This document shows positions 26,523 through 35,633 of a stretch of 64,000 nucleotides of DNA, piece by piece. Under the pieces are notes generated by a model, which worked only from the letters and a program-made list of their open reading frames with translations, made no database searches and was not told the DNA's origin. A program made the position numbers and the translations under genes. This stretch comes from Phycisphaeraceae bacterium (GTDB taxonomy: Bacteria; Planctomycetota; Phycisphaerae; Phycisphaerales; UBA1924). Within the stretch, counting starts at the first letter, position 1. Each line of letters begins with the position of its first letter. The stretch spans positions 18,941 through 82,940 of the forward strand of contig JAHBXK010000013.1 of the NCBI GenBank assembly GCA_019636535.1. Direction: 5' to 3'.

Positions 26523-26528
26523 TACGCT
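26523..26528 (+). promoter_or_regulatory. candidate -10 (TACGCT) of a leaderless transcript
   Basis: TACGCT ends 6 nt before the ATG at 26535 and there is no Shine-Dalgarno. The 26242-26522 spacer otherwise shows nothing recognisable. Confidence 0.35.
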
Positions 26529-26534
26529 TGTCTC

Positions 26535-27770
26535 ATGACCACGAACGCACCGGCCCGCGCCGGCTCGACGCTCGATCAGGCGGCTCTGCGGCCGCGCATC
26601 CGCGAGGTGCTGCCGAACGCCGTTCGCATCCGGCGTGACCTGCACGCGCACCCGGAACTGGCGTATCAGGAGCATCGGACCAGCGGCGTTGTGTGCGCCG
26701 AGTTGCAGCGGCTGGGGATTGCGCACGTGCCGGGGCTGGCGGGGGGGACGGGCGTGCTGGCGTACCTGCCCGCGACAGCGGCGGGCGACGATCGGCCGTC
26801 GGTGGCGCTGCGCGCGGACATGGACGCGCTGCCGATCGAGGAGCGGACCGGCGCGGCGTACGCCTCAACGACGGCGGGTGTGATGCACGCGTGCGGGCAC
26901 GACGGGCACACGGCGAACCTGCTGGGCGTTGCGGCGGTGTTGTCAAAGGTGGCGCACAGGCCGAACCCGGTTCATCTGATCTTTCAGCCCGCGGAGGAGG
27001 GAGGCGCGGGCGGGAAGCGCATGTGCGAAGAGGGGTGTTTGGACGGATCGAAGATCGGGCCGCGGGTGGGTCGGATTTTCGGGCTGCACGGGTGGCCGCA
27101 GTATGAGTTGGGTGTGGTCGGATCGCGAGTGGGGCCGCTGCTGGCGGCGGTGGACAACTTCTGGGTTCGCATGAACGGCGAGCAAGCGCACGCGGCGTAT
27201 CCGCAGCTGGGTTGCGATCCGGTGGTGGCCTCGGCGGCGGTGATCCAGGCGCTGCAGACGATCTGCTCGCGGAACGTGGCGCCGACGGATTCGGTGGTGG
27301 TGTCGGTGACGCAGATCCGGGCGGGTACTGCGACGAACATCATTCCGGCGCGGGTGGAGTTTGGCGGGACGGTGCGGACGCTGCGCGACGAGACGCGTGC
27401 GATGGCGAAGCGGCGGCTGTACGCGATTGTGGAATCGACGGCCGCGGCGTACGGCTGCGCTGCGGAGATCGATTGGCGCGAGGGGTATCCGGTGACGCAC
27501 AACGAGCCGGCGACGACGGAGCGGTTCTTTCGCGTTGCTCGCGCGGCGGTGGGGGAGGCTCGCGTGGCGACGGTGCCGACGCCGACGCTTGGCGGCGAGG
27601 ATTTCTCGTACTACGGGCATCACGTGCCCGCGTGCTTCTTCATACTGGGTGTGAAGCCCGCGCACGCGGCGAAGTGGCCGAGCCTGCACCAGCCCGAGTA
27701 CGACTTCAACGACGATGCGCTGGAGACGGGGATTGAGTTGATGGTGCGGTTGGCGTTGGACGCGGAATGA
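26535..27770 (+). CDS. M20 family amidohydrolase (hippurate/N-acyl-amino-acid hydrolase type)
   Basis: 411 residues. It is a cytoplasmic binuclear metallohydrolase expected to remove acyl groups from amino acids. Family marks: RRDLHAHPELAYQE, ALRADMDALPIEERTG, HACGHDGHTANLLG, the catalytic Glu pair in FQPAEEGGAGGKRM, the lid dimerisation domain (HAAYPQLGCDPVVAS), and the last metal ligand in PTPTLGGEDFSYYG. Ligands and the general-base Glu all look intact. ATG at 26535 is the first start after the TACGCT hexamer. Acyl and amino-acid preference cannot be told from the sequence. Confidence 0.9.
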   Translation: MTTNAPARAGSTLDQAALRPRIREVLPNAVRIRRDLHAHPELAYQEHRTSGVVCAELQRLGIAHVPGLAGGTGVLAYLPATAAGDDRPSVALRADMDALPIEERTGAAYASTTAGVMHACGHDGHTANLLGVAAVLSKVAHRPNPVHLIFQPAEEGGAGGKRMCEEGCLDGSKIGPRVGRIFGLHGWPQYELGVVGSRVGPLLAAVDNFWVRMNGEQAHAAYPQLGCDPVVASAAVIQALQTICSRNVAPTDSVVVSVTQIRAGTATNIIPARVEFGGTVRTLRDETRAMAKRRLYAIVESTAAAYGCAAEIDWREGYPVTHNEPATTERFFRVARAAVGEARVATVPTPTLGGEDFSYYGHHVPACFFILGVKPAHAAKWPSLHQPEYDFNDDALETGIELMVRLALDAE

Positions 27771-28043
27771 GGCCGGGGGTGTCCGGATTTGCCGCGTCTG
27801 TTCGCGGAGCGCGGCGAGGAGCGGGGGGTGGAGGGTGGGGGGCGGTCATATTGGCAGGTCAAGCGATGGCGCCGTCTCGGGAACGCCGATTCGGGCGTGA
27901 TTGTGATCGTGCTCGCGGCGGGGAGGGGTGGCCGGCGGTGGCACACGGGTTACTGAGAATGGGTGGATCGCGAAGGAGAAGCGGTCAGCGCGATCGGGCC
28001 GAGCGGGGTGGGGCATTGATGCAACCGGATTGGCAAGGTCGGC

Positions 28044-28898
28044 ATGTACCCCTTCACACGATCATCCCGGCGGCGGCGGTTGCTTGGCGAGCCATTGGCC
28101 GAGCGTGATCGCGCGGCGCTGATGGAAGACTGCGCGTTTCTGTCGAGGCTGGATGAGGGTGCGCGAGAGCGGGTCATCGCGATGGCGCGTGTGTTCGCGC
28201 GTGAGAAGTCGTTCGAGGGTGCGCGGGGGTTCAACGCCACGCAGCGGATGAAGATGTCGATCGCCGCGCAGGCGTGTTGGATGCTCGCGGGCGCGGGGGT
28301 TGATGCGGCGCGCGACGAGATCTACCCCAACGTCCGAACGATCATCCTGTATCCCGGGGCGTACTGGAGCACGCAGCCGCAGATCGGCCCCGGCGGGGTG
28401 GTGTACGAGGGCCGGGCGAACCTGGGTGAAGCGCACCACGGGCCGGGGTTTGCCAGTTCGGGGCCGGTGCTCTTGAGTTGGCCCGACGCGTTCGAGGGCG
28501 GGAAGCGCTCGGCGAGCGTGATCGAGCCGGGCGTGGATCCCGAGGGCAACGGTCTTCGGTTTGCGATCCGCGAGTTGAGGAGCAACGCCCGGAACCTGGT
28601 GCTGCACGAGTTTGCGCACAAACTGGACATGCTCGACGGCGTGGTGGACGGCACCCCGCCGATGCCCGATGGGTGTGCTGCAACGTGCTGGCGCGACGTG
28701 ATGACGGCCAGTCTGTCGCAACTTCGGGCCGATTCAGCGCGCGGTCGGCCGACGATCCTCGATGCGTATGGGGCGCAGAACCCGGGCGAGTTCTTCGCGG
28801 TGGCGTGCGAGACGTTCTTCATGCAGCCGCGCGTGTTGCGCGCCGGTCATCCGGACCTGTACGAAGTGCTGGCGTGCGCGTTCCGGCAGCGGCCGTGA
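28044..28898 (+). CDS. mtfA: M90 family zinc peptidase MtfA
   Basis: 284 residues. The M90 signature HEFAHKLDMLDGVVDGTPPM is intact, with the downstream ligand region in GEFFAVACETFFMQP. In Escherichia coli MtfA is a cytosolic aminopeptidase-like protein that binds the repressor Mlc and so controls the glucose phosphotransferase gene. Homologues occur in organisms without Mlc, so the partner here is unknown. The region 27771-28043 before it shows no gene. ATG with AAGG nine bases upstream. Convergent with the AraC-type regulator that follows. Confidence 0.9.
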   Translation: MYPFTRSSRRRRLLGEPLAERDRAALMEDCAFLSRLDEGARERVIAMARVFAREKSFEGARGFNATQRMKMSIAAQACWMLAGAGVDAARDEIYPNVRTIILYPGAYWSTQPQIGPGGVVYEGRANLGEAHHGPGFASSGPVLLSWPDAFEGGKRSASVIEPGVDPEGNGLRFAIRELRSNARNLVLHEFAHKLDMLDGVVDGTPPMPDGCAATCWRDVMTASLSQLRADSARGRPTILDAYGAQNPGEFFAVACETFFMQPRVLRAGHPDLYEVLACAFRQRP

Positions 28899-28974
28899 GC
28901 GAAGCGGTCAAGGGTACCGACGCGCATCGCGCAGGCCGGTTGTGCGTTCGGCGAGAGCACGATGCCCGTGCGAT

Positions 28975-29931
28975 TCACTTCTCGACGATCGGGATGTTGA
29001 TCGACGTGAGCATCTCCTGCTCGGGTGCGCAGAAGGGGCTGAGCAGGTAGACCTGATAGCACGGACCCTCTGCCGGCACGTGGCCGTGCTCGGGCATCCA
29101 GCGGCCGAAGAGCCACGGGTAGGCCTGGTGCAGTTTGTGCGGGTGGCCCTTGAAGAGGGCCGAGACGAACAGACCGCCTGGGATGGTCTTGATCTCGATG
29201 CCGGTCTCGGTGTCGGGCGGCGTGCCGAGGGGGACTTCGATGCAGGCTTCGGAGCGGAGATCGGCTTCGGGCACTTCCTGCGGGTTGTCGTGGAAGATGG
29301 CGCAGCACGCGGCGTTCGGGCGGAGGAGGGCGTGGTTGGAGGCCCACTCGAGGAGTCGCTCGCCCGCGCTGCAGAGGGCGAGGTAATCGCCTCGATGGGA
29401 GATCGTGGCGACGTGGCGTTCGGGGAGGCGGTCGATGCCGACGCGCTGGATGGCGCCGAGTTCCTCGTAGCGGAGGAAGGCTGGGTACCACTGGGCCTGG
29501 CCGAAGTGGACGTGCGTGGGGCTCGCCGAGAAGACGACCTCGGTGCCGCTCTCGCGGTAGACGGCGGGGGGCAGGCCGAAGTGCTCGCGGAAGGCGCGCG
29601 TGAAGGCCTCCTGGGTGGTGTAGCCTGCGCGGCGGGCGATGGTGAGGACGGTCTGGTCGCCCTTGCGGAGATCGACGGCCGCGCGCTCGAGGCGGATACG
29701 TCGGACGAACGTCTGGACCGTCTCGCCGATCATGCCCTGGAAGATGCGCTGGAAGTGGAACTTCGAGAAGTGAGCGACACGCGCGAGGCCGTCGGCGGTG
29801 ATGTCGTCGTCGAGGTGGTCTCGGATGTGACGGATGACGCCGAAGATTCGATCGTGGTAGTCCTCGATCGTGCCCGGTCGGGTGTGCCCGGCCTGGGCGA
29901 CGGGGGTTGGGTGGGAGGTGATGGTGGCCAT
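28975..29931 (-). CDS. AraC family regulator with GyrI-like effector domain
   Basis: 318 residues. The N-terminal AraC DNA-binding domain has two helix-turn-helix units (ITADGLARVAHFSKFHFQRI and TVLTIARRAGYTTQEAFTRA, then FREHFGLPPAVYR). A C-terminal GyrI/Rob-type ligand domain of about 160 residues follows (RLPERHVATISHRGDYLALC to CYQVYLLSPF). This is the Rob-like layout, in which small hydrophobic or cationic molecules modulate activation of stress or efflux genes. ATG at 29931; no Shine-Dalgarno or promoter identified. No obvious target gene is adjacent: uvrC lies divergently. Confidence 0.9.
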   Translation of the reverse strand: MATITSHPTPVAQAGHTRPGTIEDYHDRIFGVIRHIRDHLDDDITADGLARVAHFSKFHFQRIFQGMIGETVQTFVRRIRLERAAVDLRKGDQTVLTIARRAGYTTQEAFTRAFREHFGLPPAVYRESGTEVVFSASPTHVHFGQAQWYPAFLRYEELGAIQRVGIDRLPERHVATISHRGDYLALCSAGERLLEWASNHALLRPNAACCAIFHDNPQEVPEADLRSEACIEVPLGTPPDTETGIEIKTIPGGLFVSALFKGHPHKLHQAYPWLFGRWMPEHGHVPAEGPCYQVYLLSPFCAPEQEMLTSINIPIVEK

Positions 29932-30203
29932 GGTTGAGCCCCGTGGGGCGAGTGGGAGGGTCGCGGGGGTCGTTCGCGGCAGACCGGCGGGGAATCCCCG
30001 GCATTGACGGATCAATCTACGACTGTGCGAGAGGGTTCGTCTTGATCGAGCGTGCGGTTTGTTTCCTTGGTCTGTGGGGCGGGGCAATCTGCTGTGCGGT
30101 GAGAGCACTGGTACCTCAGATGCCCTTTGTACCGCTGTGCGGGCGATCGGAGGCGGTGGCTTGAGCATTGGCGACGGCGAATCGGGGGTGAAGGGGCGTC
30201 CGA

Positions 30204-30209
30204 TACCAT
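30204..30209 (+). promoter_or_regulatory. candidate -10 (TACCAT) of a leaderless uvrC transcript
   Basis: TACCAT ends 5 nt before GTG 30215. A competing start is TTG 30161, which has GGAGG seven bases upstream and would place this hexamer inside the gene. Confidence 0.35.
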
Positions 30210-30214
30210 TTCGC

Positions 30215-31735
30215 GTGGCCCGATCCTCCACCAAGCCGACAGACTCAACGCCGGATGATCCGGGGCGTCGGGTGGGGTCTGAAGGATCCCGCGCGGGTGC
30301 GGAAGCAGGAACCGAAGCGGCGGACACGAACGCCGAGTCGCGCAACGAACGGCTCGCCCGCTTGCTTCGCAAGGCGCGGGAATTGTCCCCCGAACCCGGC
30401 GTGTACCTCATGAAGGACCGCAAGGGTGTGGTGCTGTACGTCGGCAAGGCGGCGAGGCTGCCGGACCGTGTGAGCAGTTACTTCGTGCCGAGCGCGGAAC
30501 TGGGCGCGAAGAAGCAGCCGTTGCTGGACGTCGTGCACGACTTTGACGTGCTGGTGTGCGAGAGCGAGTGGGAGGCGCTGCTCGCGGAGAACCGGCTGAT
30601 CAAGGACATCTCGCCGCGGTTCAACGTTCGACTGACGGACGACAAGACGTATCCGTATCTTGCGGTGACGATGAAGGAGGACTTTCCGCGTGTTTTTGTG
30701 ACGCGGAATCTGTCGGACCCGCTGTTGACGGGCTCTCCGCCGGCGAAGATATTCGGCCCTTTCGCGAGTGCGGGCTCCTTGCGTGAGGCGGTGGCGCTGT
30801 TGCAGCGCGTCTTCAAGTTCCGCACATGCTCGCTCGACATCGTCGAGGGCGACGCGAAGAACGCGCACTTCCGGCCGTGCATCCTGCACGCGATCGGTCG
30901 GTGCACAGCGCCCTGCGCGGACAAGATCGCCAGGGAGCCCTACCGCGAGGACGTGGACAGGTTCGTGCGGTCTTTGACGAGCAAGCGGAGCGTGATGCTG
31001 CGCGAGATGCGGGCGGAGATGGAGCGGGCGTCGGGCTCGCTCGAGTTCGAGCGCGCAGCGTCGCTGCGAGACCAGATCCGCGCGATCGAGCGGCTGGAGG
31101 AGCGCGCCAAGGGCGGCACAAAGGAAGGGTGGCAGCCGGAGACCGAGGTGCGCATCGCCGACCCGAGGAAGGGCATGCGTTCGCTGCAACGCACACTGGA
31201 GAAGGAAGCGGCATACGCCGGGCCTGCGGTGCGGTGCATCGAGGCGATCGACATCGCGCACCTGCAGGGCGGTGAGACGGTGGGGAGCAAGGTGTGCTTC
31301 GTGGACGGCCGGCCGCTCAAGAGCGCGTACCGGCGATTCAAGATCAAGGGCACGAGGCTGACCGGTTCGGCGGGTCGCGCTGGCGTTGGAGGGGGGAACG
31401 ACGACTACGCGAGCATCCGCGAGGTGGTGTCGCGTCGGTATCGGGAGGCGGGTGCCGGGCACGAGTTGTACCCGGACGTGATCCTGATCGACGGCGGTCT
31501 TGGGCAGTTGCACGCGGCGATGGAGGCGTTCGAGACGCTGGAGGTGCCGCCGCCGATGGTGATCAGCCTCGCGAAGAAGGAGGAACTGATCTACGTGCAG
31601 GCGCGGAAAGAGCCGATCCGGCTGGGGCGCGAGAACCCGGGGCTGAAGTTGTGCCAGGCGATTCGGGATGAGGCGCACCGCTTTGCGCAGCACTATCACC
31701 ATATTTTGAGGCGGAAGAAGACGTTGGAGGAGTGA
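30215..31735 (+). CDS. uvrC: compact UvrC-like excinuclease subunit
   Basis: About 506 residues against a usual 590-610. The nuclease of nucleotide-excision repair makes both incisions. Present: GIY-YIG domain (PGVYLMKDRKGVVLYVGKAA), a Cys-containing segment (HFRPCILHAIGRCTAPC), the UVR UvrB-binding helix (SGSLEFERAASLRDQI), and an RNase H-like domain with AIDIAHLQGGETV, PDVILIDGGLGQL and IRDEAHRFAQHYHH. Missing: the roughly 70-80 residues normally between UVR and RNase H-like domains, and the whole C-terminal helix-hairpin-helix pair; the protein ends a few residues after RRKKTLEE. Start uncertain: GTG 30215, or TTG 30161 with a good Shine-Dalgarno. Confidence 0.85.
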   Translation: MARSSTKPTDSTPDDPGRRVGSEGSRAGAEAGTEAADTNAESRNERLARLLRKARELSPEPGVYLMKDRKGVVLYVGKAARLPDRVSSYFVPSAELGAKKQPLLDVVHDFDVLVCESEWEALLAENRLIKDISPRFNVRLTDDKTYPYLAVTMKEDFPRVFVTRNLSDPLLTGSPPAKIFGPFASAGSLREAVALLQRVFKFRTCSLDIVEGDAKNAHFRPCILHAIGRCTAPCADKIAREPYREDVDRFVRSLTSKRSVMLREMRAEMERASGSLEFERAASLRDQIRAIERLEERAKGGTKEGWQPETEVRIADPRKGMRSLQRTLEKEAAYAGPAVRCIEAIDIAHLQGGETVGSKVCFVDGRPLKSAYRRFKIKGTRLTGSAGRAGVGGGNDDYASIREVVSRRYREAGAGHELYPDVILIDGGLGQLHAAMEAFETLEVPPPMVISLAKKEELIYVQARKEPIRLGRENPGLKLCQAIRDEAHRFAQHYHHILRRKKTLEE

Positions 31736-31752
31736 ACGAGCCGGGGCGGTGA

Positions 31753-33621
31753 CTACACGGACTGCCGATCAAGCGACTCCAAGTACGCCCGCATCACCGC
31801 CGCGCGGCTGATGAGGCCGAGCGGTCGGCGCGAACTGGTGTCTTCGACGACCGGCAGCACCGACGTGTCCAGCCGGGTCATGTGACGCAGCACCACGTCC
31901 AGTGTTTCGTGCGGCGTCACCATCGGCAGGTCGGTCCGCATGACCTCGCTGGCGACCAGCAGCGGCAGGGCTTCGGACTCGATCAGCGCGGTCCGCAGGT
32001 CGTTCGAGGCGAGGATGCCTGCGAAGCGGCCGTCGGCGTCGACGACGATCAGGTCCGCCGCGTCGCTGGCCGAGAGGCGTTCCACCACGGCGGTCAGCGG
32101 GTCGCTTGCGCGGAGCGCCGCCCGCTCGGTGGGCACGGGAACCAGGCGGACGTCCGAGACGCGCAGAGCCCGCAGCGCACGGTTGAGCGGGTTGACCTCC
32201 CACGCGATGCCCTTGCGGACCAGCGCGGAGGTGTAGATCGAGTGCTTCTCCATGCGTTCGGCGACGAGCATGGACGTGATCGCGGCGAGCATGATGGGCA
32301 GGAAAACGAAGGGATCGCGCGTCAACTCGAAGAGCATGAGGATCGCCGTCAGCGGCGCGTGCATGGTGCCGGCGACGGCGGCGCCCATGCCGATGAGCGC
32401 GTAGGCCGCCGGTGAGCCGCCCGCGGGGAGCAGGCCGAGTTGCTCGAGCCCCAGGCCGATCGTGGCGCCGGTGCATGCCCCGACGAAGAGCGCAGGGGCG
32501 AAGACGCCACCGGAACCGCCGAAGCCCAGCGTGAGCGACGTCGCGAGCATCTTGAGGCCGAGGATGGCGAGAATGAGCAAGCCCAGTCCCGGTTCGCCGG
32601 ACGAGCCCGCAAAGTGGGCCGGATCGATGAGCCAGCGGATCGCGCCGTAGCCGCTGCCGTAGAACTCGGGCCAAGGCTCGCCGCTGGCGAGCACGCCGCT
32701 CTTCATGCCCTCGGTGCGCACGCCGAGCAGGCCCGCAACGAAGAGGTATGCGGCGCCCAGGCCGAACAAGAGCACCGCACCGATCGCGGGCTTGAGGATG
32801 CGCGGCGCTGGGGTCCTGGCGCTCAGATCTTCGACGGTGTGCAGCGTTCGCTGCAGCGCAACACTGACGACGCCGCAGATCGCCCCGAGCAGGACGTACG
32901 CGGGGAGTTCGAGCAACGAGAACGTGTAGCCCGAAGACCCGCCGGAAAGCGCGAAGAGCGCTTCGCCGCTGCCGAGGATGGCCTGAGCCACGGCGGTGCC
33001 GAAGACCGAGGCGACCAGGATCGGCGCGAGCGTGCGTGTGGAGAAGTCGCGGAGGAGCACCTCGAGCACGAAGAGGACGGCGGCGATGGGCGCGTTGAAG
33101 ATCGCCGCCATACCGGCGGCCGAGCCGCAGCCGACGAGCACGGGCGTGCTCTCCGGGCCGGTGCGGAGCACGCGCGAGACAAACGAGCCTGCCGAGGCGC
33201 CGATCTGGACGATGGGGCCTTCAGCGCCGCCGGAGCCGCCCGAGCCAACGGTGCAGATGGATGCGATGAACTTGGCGAAGCCGACGCGGAGGGGGATGTG
33301 GCCGCGCTTTCGGTCCAGGGCTTCCATGACCTGCGGCACGCCGTGTCCGCGTGCGTCGTCGGCGAGCACACGGATGATGACGCCCGTGAGGAGGGCGCCA
33401 ACGACCGGCAGTGCGAGCAGCCACCAAGACAGGATGTGTCGCTCGGCCAGGCGCACGAGGTCATCCGCACCATGCAGCGCCATCGCGAACAGCGCGGCGG
33501 CGCAGCCGCCGACGGTTCCCACGGCGGCCCCAGCGCCGATGAGACGCCATTGGGGGTGGATTTCGCCCACGATGCGCTCGCGCAGTCGGGCGAGGCTGGG
33601 GGCGAGTCGGGTCCGGGCCAT
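31753..33621 (-). CDS. ClC family chloride channel/transporter with CBS pair
   Basis: 622 residues. An 18-helix ClC core is followed by a cytoplasmic CBS tandem (from about ADLIVVDADGRFAGILASND through SVLPVVEDTSSRRPLGLISR). Filter motifs: GHGVPQVMEAL where GSGIP is usual; GGAEGPIVQIGAS, which keeps the gating Glu of GREGP; and GGVFAPALFVG. The gating glutamate suggests an H+/anion exchanger or gated channel; the His in the first motif may change anion preference. CBS pairs usually bind adenosine nucleotides. A TATCCT hexamer on the - strand at 33629-33634 lies 7 nt before ATG 33621 and supports this start over 33624 or the ATG at 33708. Confidence 0.9.
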   Translation of the reverse strand: MARTRLAPSLARLRERIVGEIHPQWRLIGAGAAVGTVGGCAAALFAMALHGADDLVRLAERHILSWWLLALPVVGALLTGVIIRVLADDARGHGVPQVMEALDRKRGHIPLRVGFAKFIASICTVGSGGSGGAEGPIVQIGASAGSFVSRVLRTGPESTPVLVGCGSAAGMAAIFNAPIAAVLFVLEVLLRDFSTRTLAPILVASVFGTAVAQAILGSGEALFALSGGSSGYTFSLLELPAYVLLGAICGVVSVALQRTLHTVEDLSARTPAPRILKPAIGAVLLFGLGAAYLFVAGLLGVRTEGMKSGVLASGEPWPEFYGSGYGAIRWLIDPAHFAGSSGEPGLGLLILAILGLKMLATSLTLGFGGSGGVFAPALFVGACTGATIGLGLEQLGLLPAGGSPAAYALIGMGAAVAGTMHAPLTAILMLFELTRDPFVFLPIMLAAITSMLVAERMEKHSIYTSALVRKGIAWEVNPLNRALRALRVSDVRLVPVPTERAALRASDPLTAVVERLSASDAADLIVVDADGRFAGILASNDLRTALIESEALPLLVASEVMRTDLPMVTPHETLDVVLRHMTRLDTSVLPVVEDTSSRRPLGLISRAAVMRAYLESLDRQSV

Positions 33622-33628
33622 CATGTGG

Positions 33629-33634
33629 AGGATA
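33629..33634 (-). promoter_or_regulatory. candidate -10 (TATCCT) of the ClC gene
   Basis: On the - strand TATCCT ends 7 nt before ATG 33621 (4 nt before ATG 33624). No Shine-Dalgarno is present. Confidence 0.35.
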
Positions 33635-33702
33635 ACGCGGCGGTTGCGGCGCGGCGACGATACCGGCCTCTCGGCATCGATTCCTTGAGTGCGGCGCGCC
33701 AC

Positions 33703-33708
33703 TACCAT
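33703..33708 (+). promoter_or_regulatory. candidate -10 (TACCAT) of a leaderless LptF/G transcript
   Basis: TACCAT ends 8 nt before the ATG at 33717, with no Shine-Dalgarno. Confidence 0.4.
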
Positions 33709-33716
33709 CCGGCTCC

Positions 33717-35570
33717 ATGCGGTCTGCGCCGATCACCCTCTGGCTGTACGTGCTCAAGGACATGTGGCGGCAGATCCTGCTGACCGCCGGGGTTCTGGTC
33801 ACGGTGCTGGCGTTTGCGCTGGTCGTCAAGCCGCTGGCGGAAGGGCTGCTCTCGCCGTGGCAGTGCCTGCAACTGATCGGCCTTTCGATGCTGCCGGCGA
33901 TGCAGTACGCCCTGCCGTTCGCGGCGTGCTTCGGCGCCACGCTGAGTTACTACCGCCTGTCGAGCGACAACGAGATCATCGCGGCCCAGGCCGGGGGCGT
34001 GTCGCACCGATCGCTGATCATGCCCGCGATCGGCAGCGGCGTGGTGCTGTTCCTCGTGCTGCTGGTGCTGTCGAACTTCGTGATCCCGCGGTTTCTTCAC
34101 CGGGGCGAGCAACTGGTGGCGGTGAACGCCGCCACGTTCATCGAGTCGACGATCAAGCGCGGTCGGGCCGTCAGGACCGACGTGCAGGGTCGCCCGGCGT
34201 ACATCTACGCCGACACGGTCCGACGGATCGAGGACTCACGGCCGTCGTCGGGCCGAGCCAGTGCTGCGGGCGGCGGTGGGGGGGGTGGGGGGGACGCGGC
34301 TTCGGCCGCGAACGTCGGCTACGAGCGGCTGTGGCTCAGCGGCATTCTCTTTGTCACCTTCGACTCCGCGGGGCAGATCGCCTGGCAAGGCTCTGCGCGT
34401 GAGGCGATCGTCTGGCTGCGGCGACGCCCGACGCCCGACGCCGACGGCCGATCGTCGACCGAGGTGGTGCTCAAGCCGGTCGATTTCGTCGGCGTGCAGG
34501 GGACGGGCCGGGCGCAGGGCGGCGAGGCGATCCAGACGTTCCGCATTCCCAACTCGATGAAAGAGGATCCGAAGTTCCTCTCGTTCGGCGAACTCCGCCG
34601 GCTCTCCCGCACGCCGGACCTGCTCGGCCCGATCGACGAGCGCCGTCGCAGGCTGGCGCTGGCGCTCGCGGAGATTGAGGTTGCGGATCAGACCCGCGAT
34701 GCGCTGCGATCGCAAGGCGCTGCGGAGTTCATCGACTCCAACGGCACGACCCGGTACGTTCTTCGCGGGGCCGACCTGCGCCGCGTGCCGCGTGATCCGC
34801 GCTGGTGGCGGATCCGGCCCGATCCGGGTTCGCGCGCCGTGACGGTCGAGCGGTACTCGGCCGAGGGGGGCGCACCGATCGTGCAGCGAGCCGGCGCGGG
34901 CTGGCTGCGCGTCGGCATCTCCAACACGCTCGACGGGCCGGATCAGGTCGGCGTGCACATCCGCCTGCAGGGCGTGTCAGCGCAGGTCGTGGGAACCGAG
35001 TCGGCGGGCGGGTTGGGGGGGACGGGTGGCGCGGGGGGTGGTTCCGCGCCGGCGTTCGATGATCCGGACGCGCCGGGCGAGGCGTTGCCCCCCGACGCGG
35101 CTGGCGCGATCAGCGAGTGGAACATCACCGAACTGCGTCCTGCGACCGACTTGGCGAGCGTGATCCTCGGGCAGCCGTCGCCGATGTTGCAGCAGATGAG
35201 CGACAACCGGCTCGCCGTGTCCGCGCGAGAGGCCGAGTCGCTCGTCGCCCCGCTCGCCGAACTGCGCCGGGCGACGGCGAGCCTGCTGCGTGAGATCTTC
35301 AGCAAGCAGCAGGAACGAATCGCCATGGCGGCGGCGTGCCTGGTGATGGTGGCGCTCGGCAGCATCATGGCCATGCGGCTGCGCGAGAGTCTGCCGCTGA
35401 AGATCTACCTCTGGGCTTTTTTTCCGGCGCTCGCGGCGGTGTTGACGATCTCGACGGGCCAGCAGATGACCCACCGTCACGGGATGATGGGATTGCTGGT
35501 GCTCTGGGGCGGGGTCGCGATGCTCGCGGCGTACGCCGTGGTCGAGTTCCGTCGGCTCGCTCGTCACTGA
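33717..35570 (+). CDS. LptF/LptG family permease
   Basis: 617 residues; the family is usually 350-400. The N-terminal membrane part (LYVLKDMWRQILLTAGVLVT through FLVLLVLSNFVIPRFL) and the C-terminal part (AMAAACLVMVALGSIMAMRL, IYLWAFFPALAAVLTISTGQ) are typical, including the NEIIAAQAGGVS motif that contacts the ABC subunit. They flank a long periplasmic region, expanded by Gly/Ala-rich inserts near 34260-34310 and 35010-35100. In Gram-negative bacteria LptF and LptG with LptB extract lipopolysaccharide from the inner membrane. A second permease gene is not adjacent here. The glycosyltransferase gene follows after 63 bp. Confidence 0.88.
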   Translation: MRSAPITLWLYVLKDMWRQILLTAGVLVTVLAFALVVKPLAEGLLSPWQCLQLIGLSMLPAMQYALPFAACFGATLSYYRLSSDNEIIAAQAGGVSHRSLIMPAIGSGVVLFLVLLVLSNFVIPRFLHRGEQLVAVNAATFIESTIKRGRAVRTDVQGRPAYIYADTVRRIEDSRPSSGRASAAGGGGGGGGDAASAANVGYERLWLSGILFVTFDSAGQIAWQGSAREAIVWLRRRPTPDADGRSSTEVVLKPVDFVGVQGTGRAQGGEAIQTFRIPNSMKEDPKFLSFGELRRLSRTPDLLGPIDERRRRLALALAEIEVADQTRDALRSQGAAEFIDSNGTTRYVLRGADLRRVPRDPRWWRIRPDPGSRAVTVERYSAEGGAPIVQRAGAGWLRVGISNTLDGPDQVGVHIRLQGVSAQVVGTESAGGLGGTGGAGGGSAPAFDDPDAPGEALPPDAAGAISEWNITELRPATDLASVILGQPSPMLQQMSDNRLAVSAREAESLVAPLAELRRATASLLREIFSKQQERIAMAAACLVMVALGSIMAMRLRESLPLKIYLWAFFPALAAVLTISTGQQMTHRHGMMGLLVLWGGVAMLAAYAVVEFRRLARH

Positions 35571-35633
35571 CCCATCTGGTTCCTCTTGTCGTTCACCGTT
35601 CGTTCGCCGCGACCGCTCGACCAAACGCTCAGC

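Noticed and set aside
33622..33708. Longer start of the ClC gene at 33708
   Set aside because: It would leave only 8 bp to the divergent LptF/G start and encode an Arg-rich tail; the shorter start has its own candidate -10.
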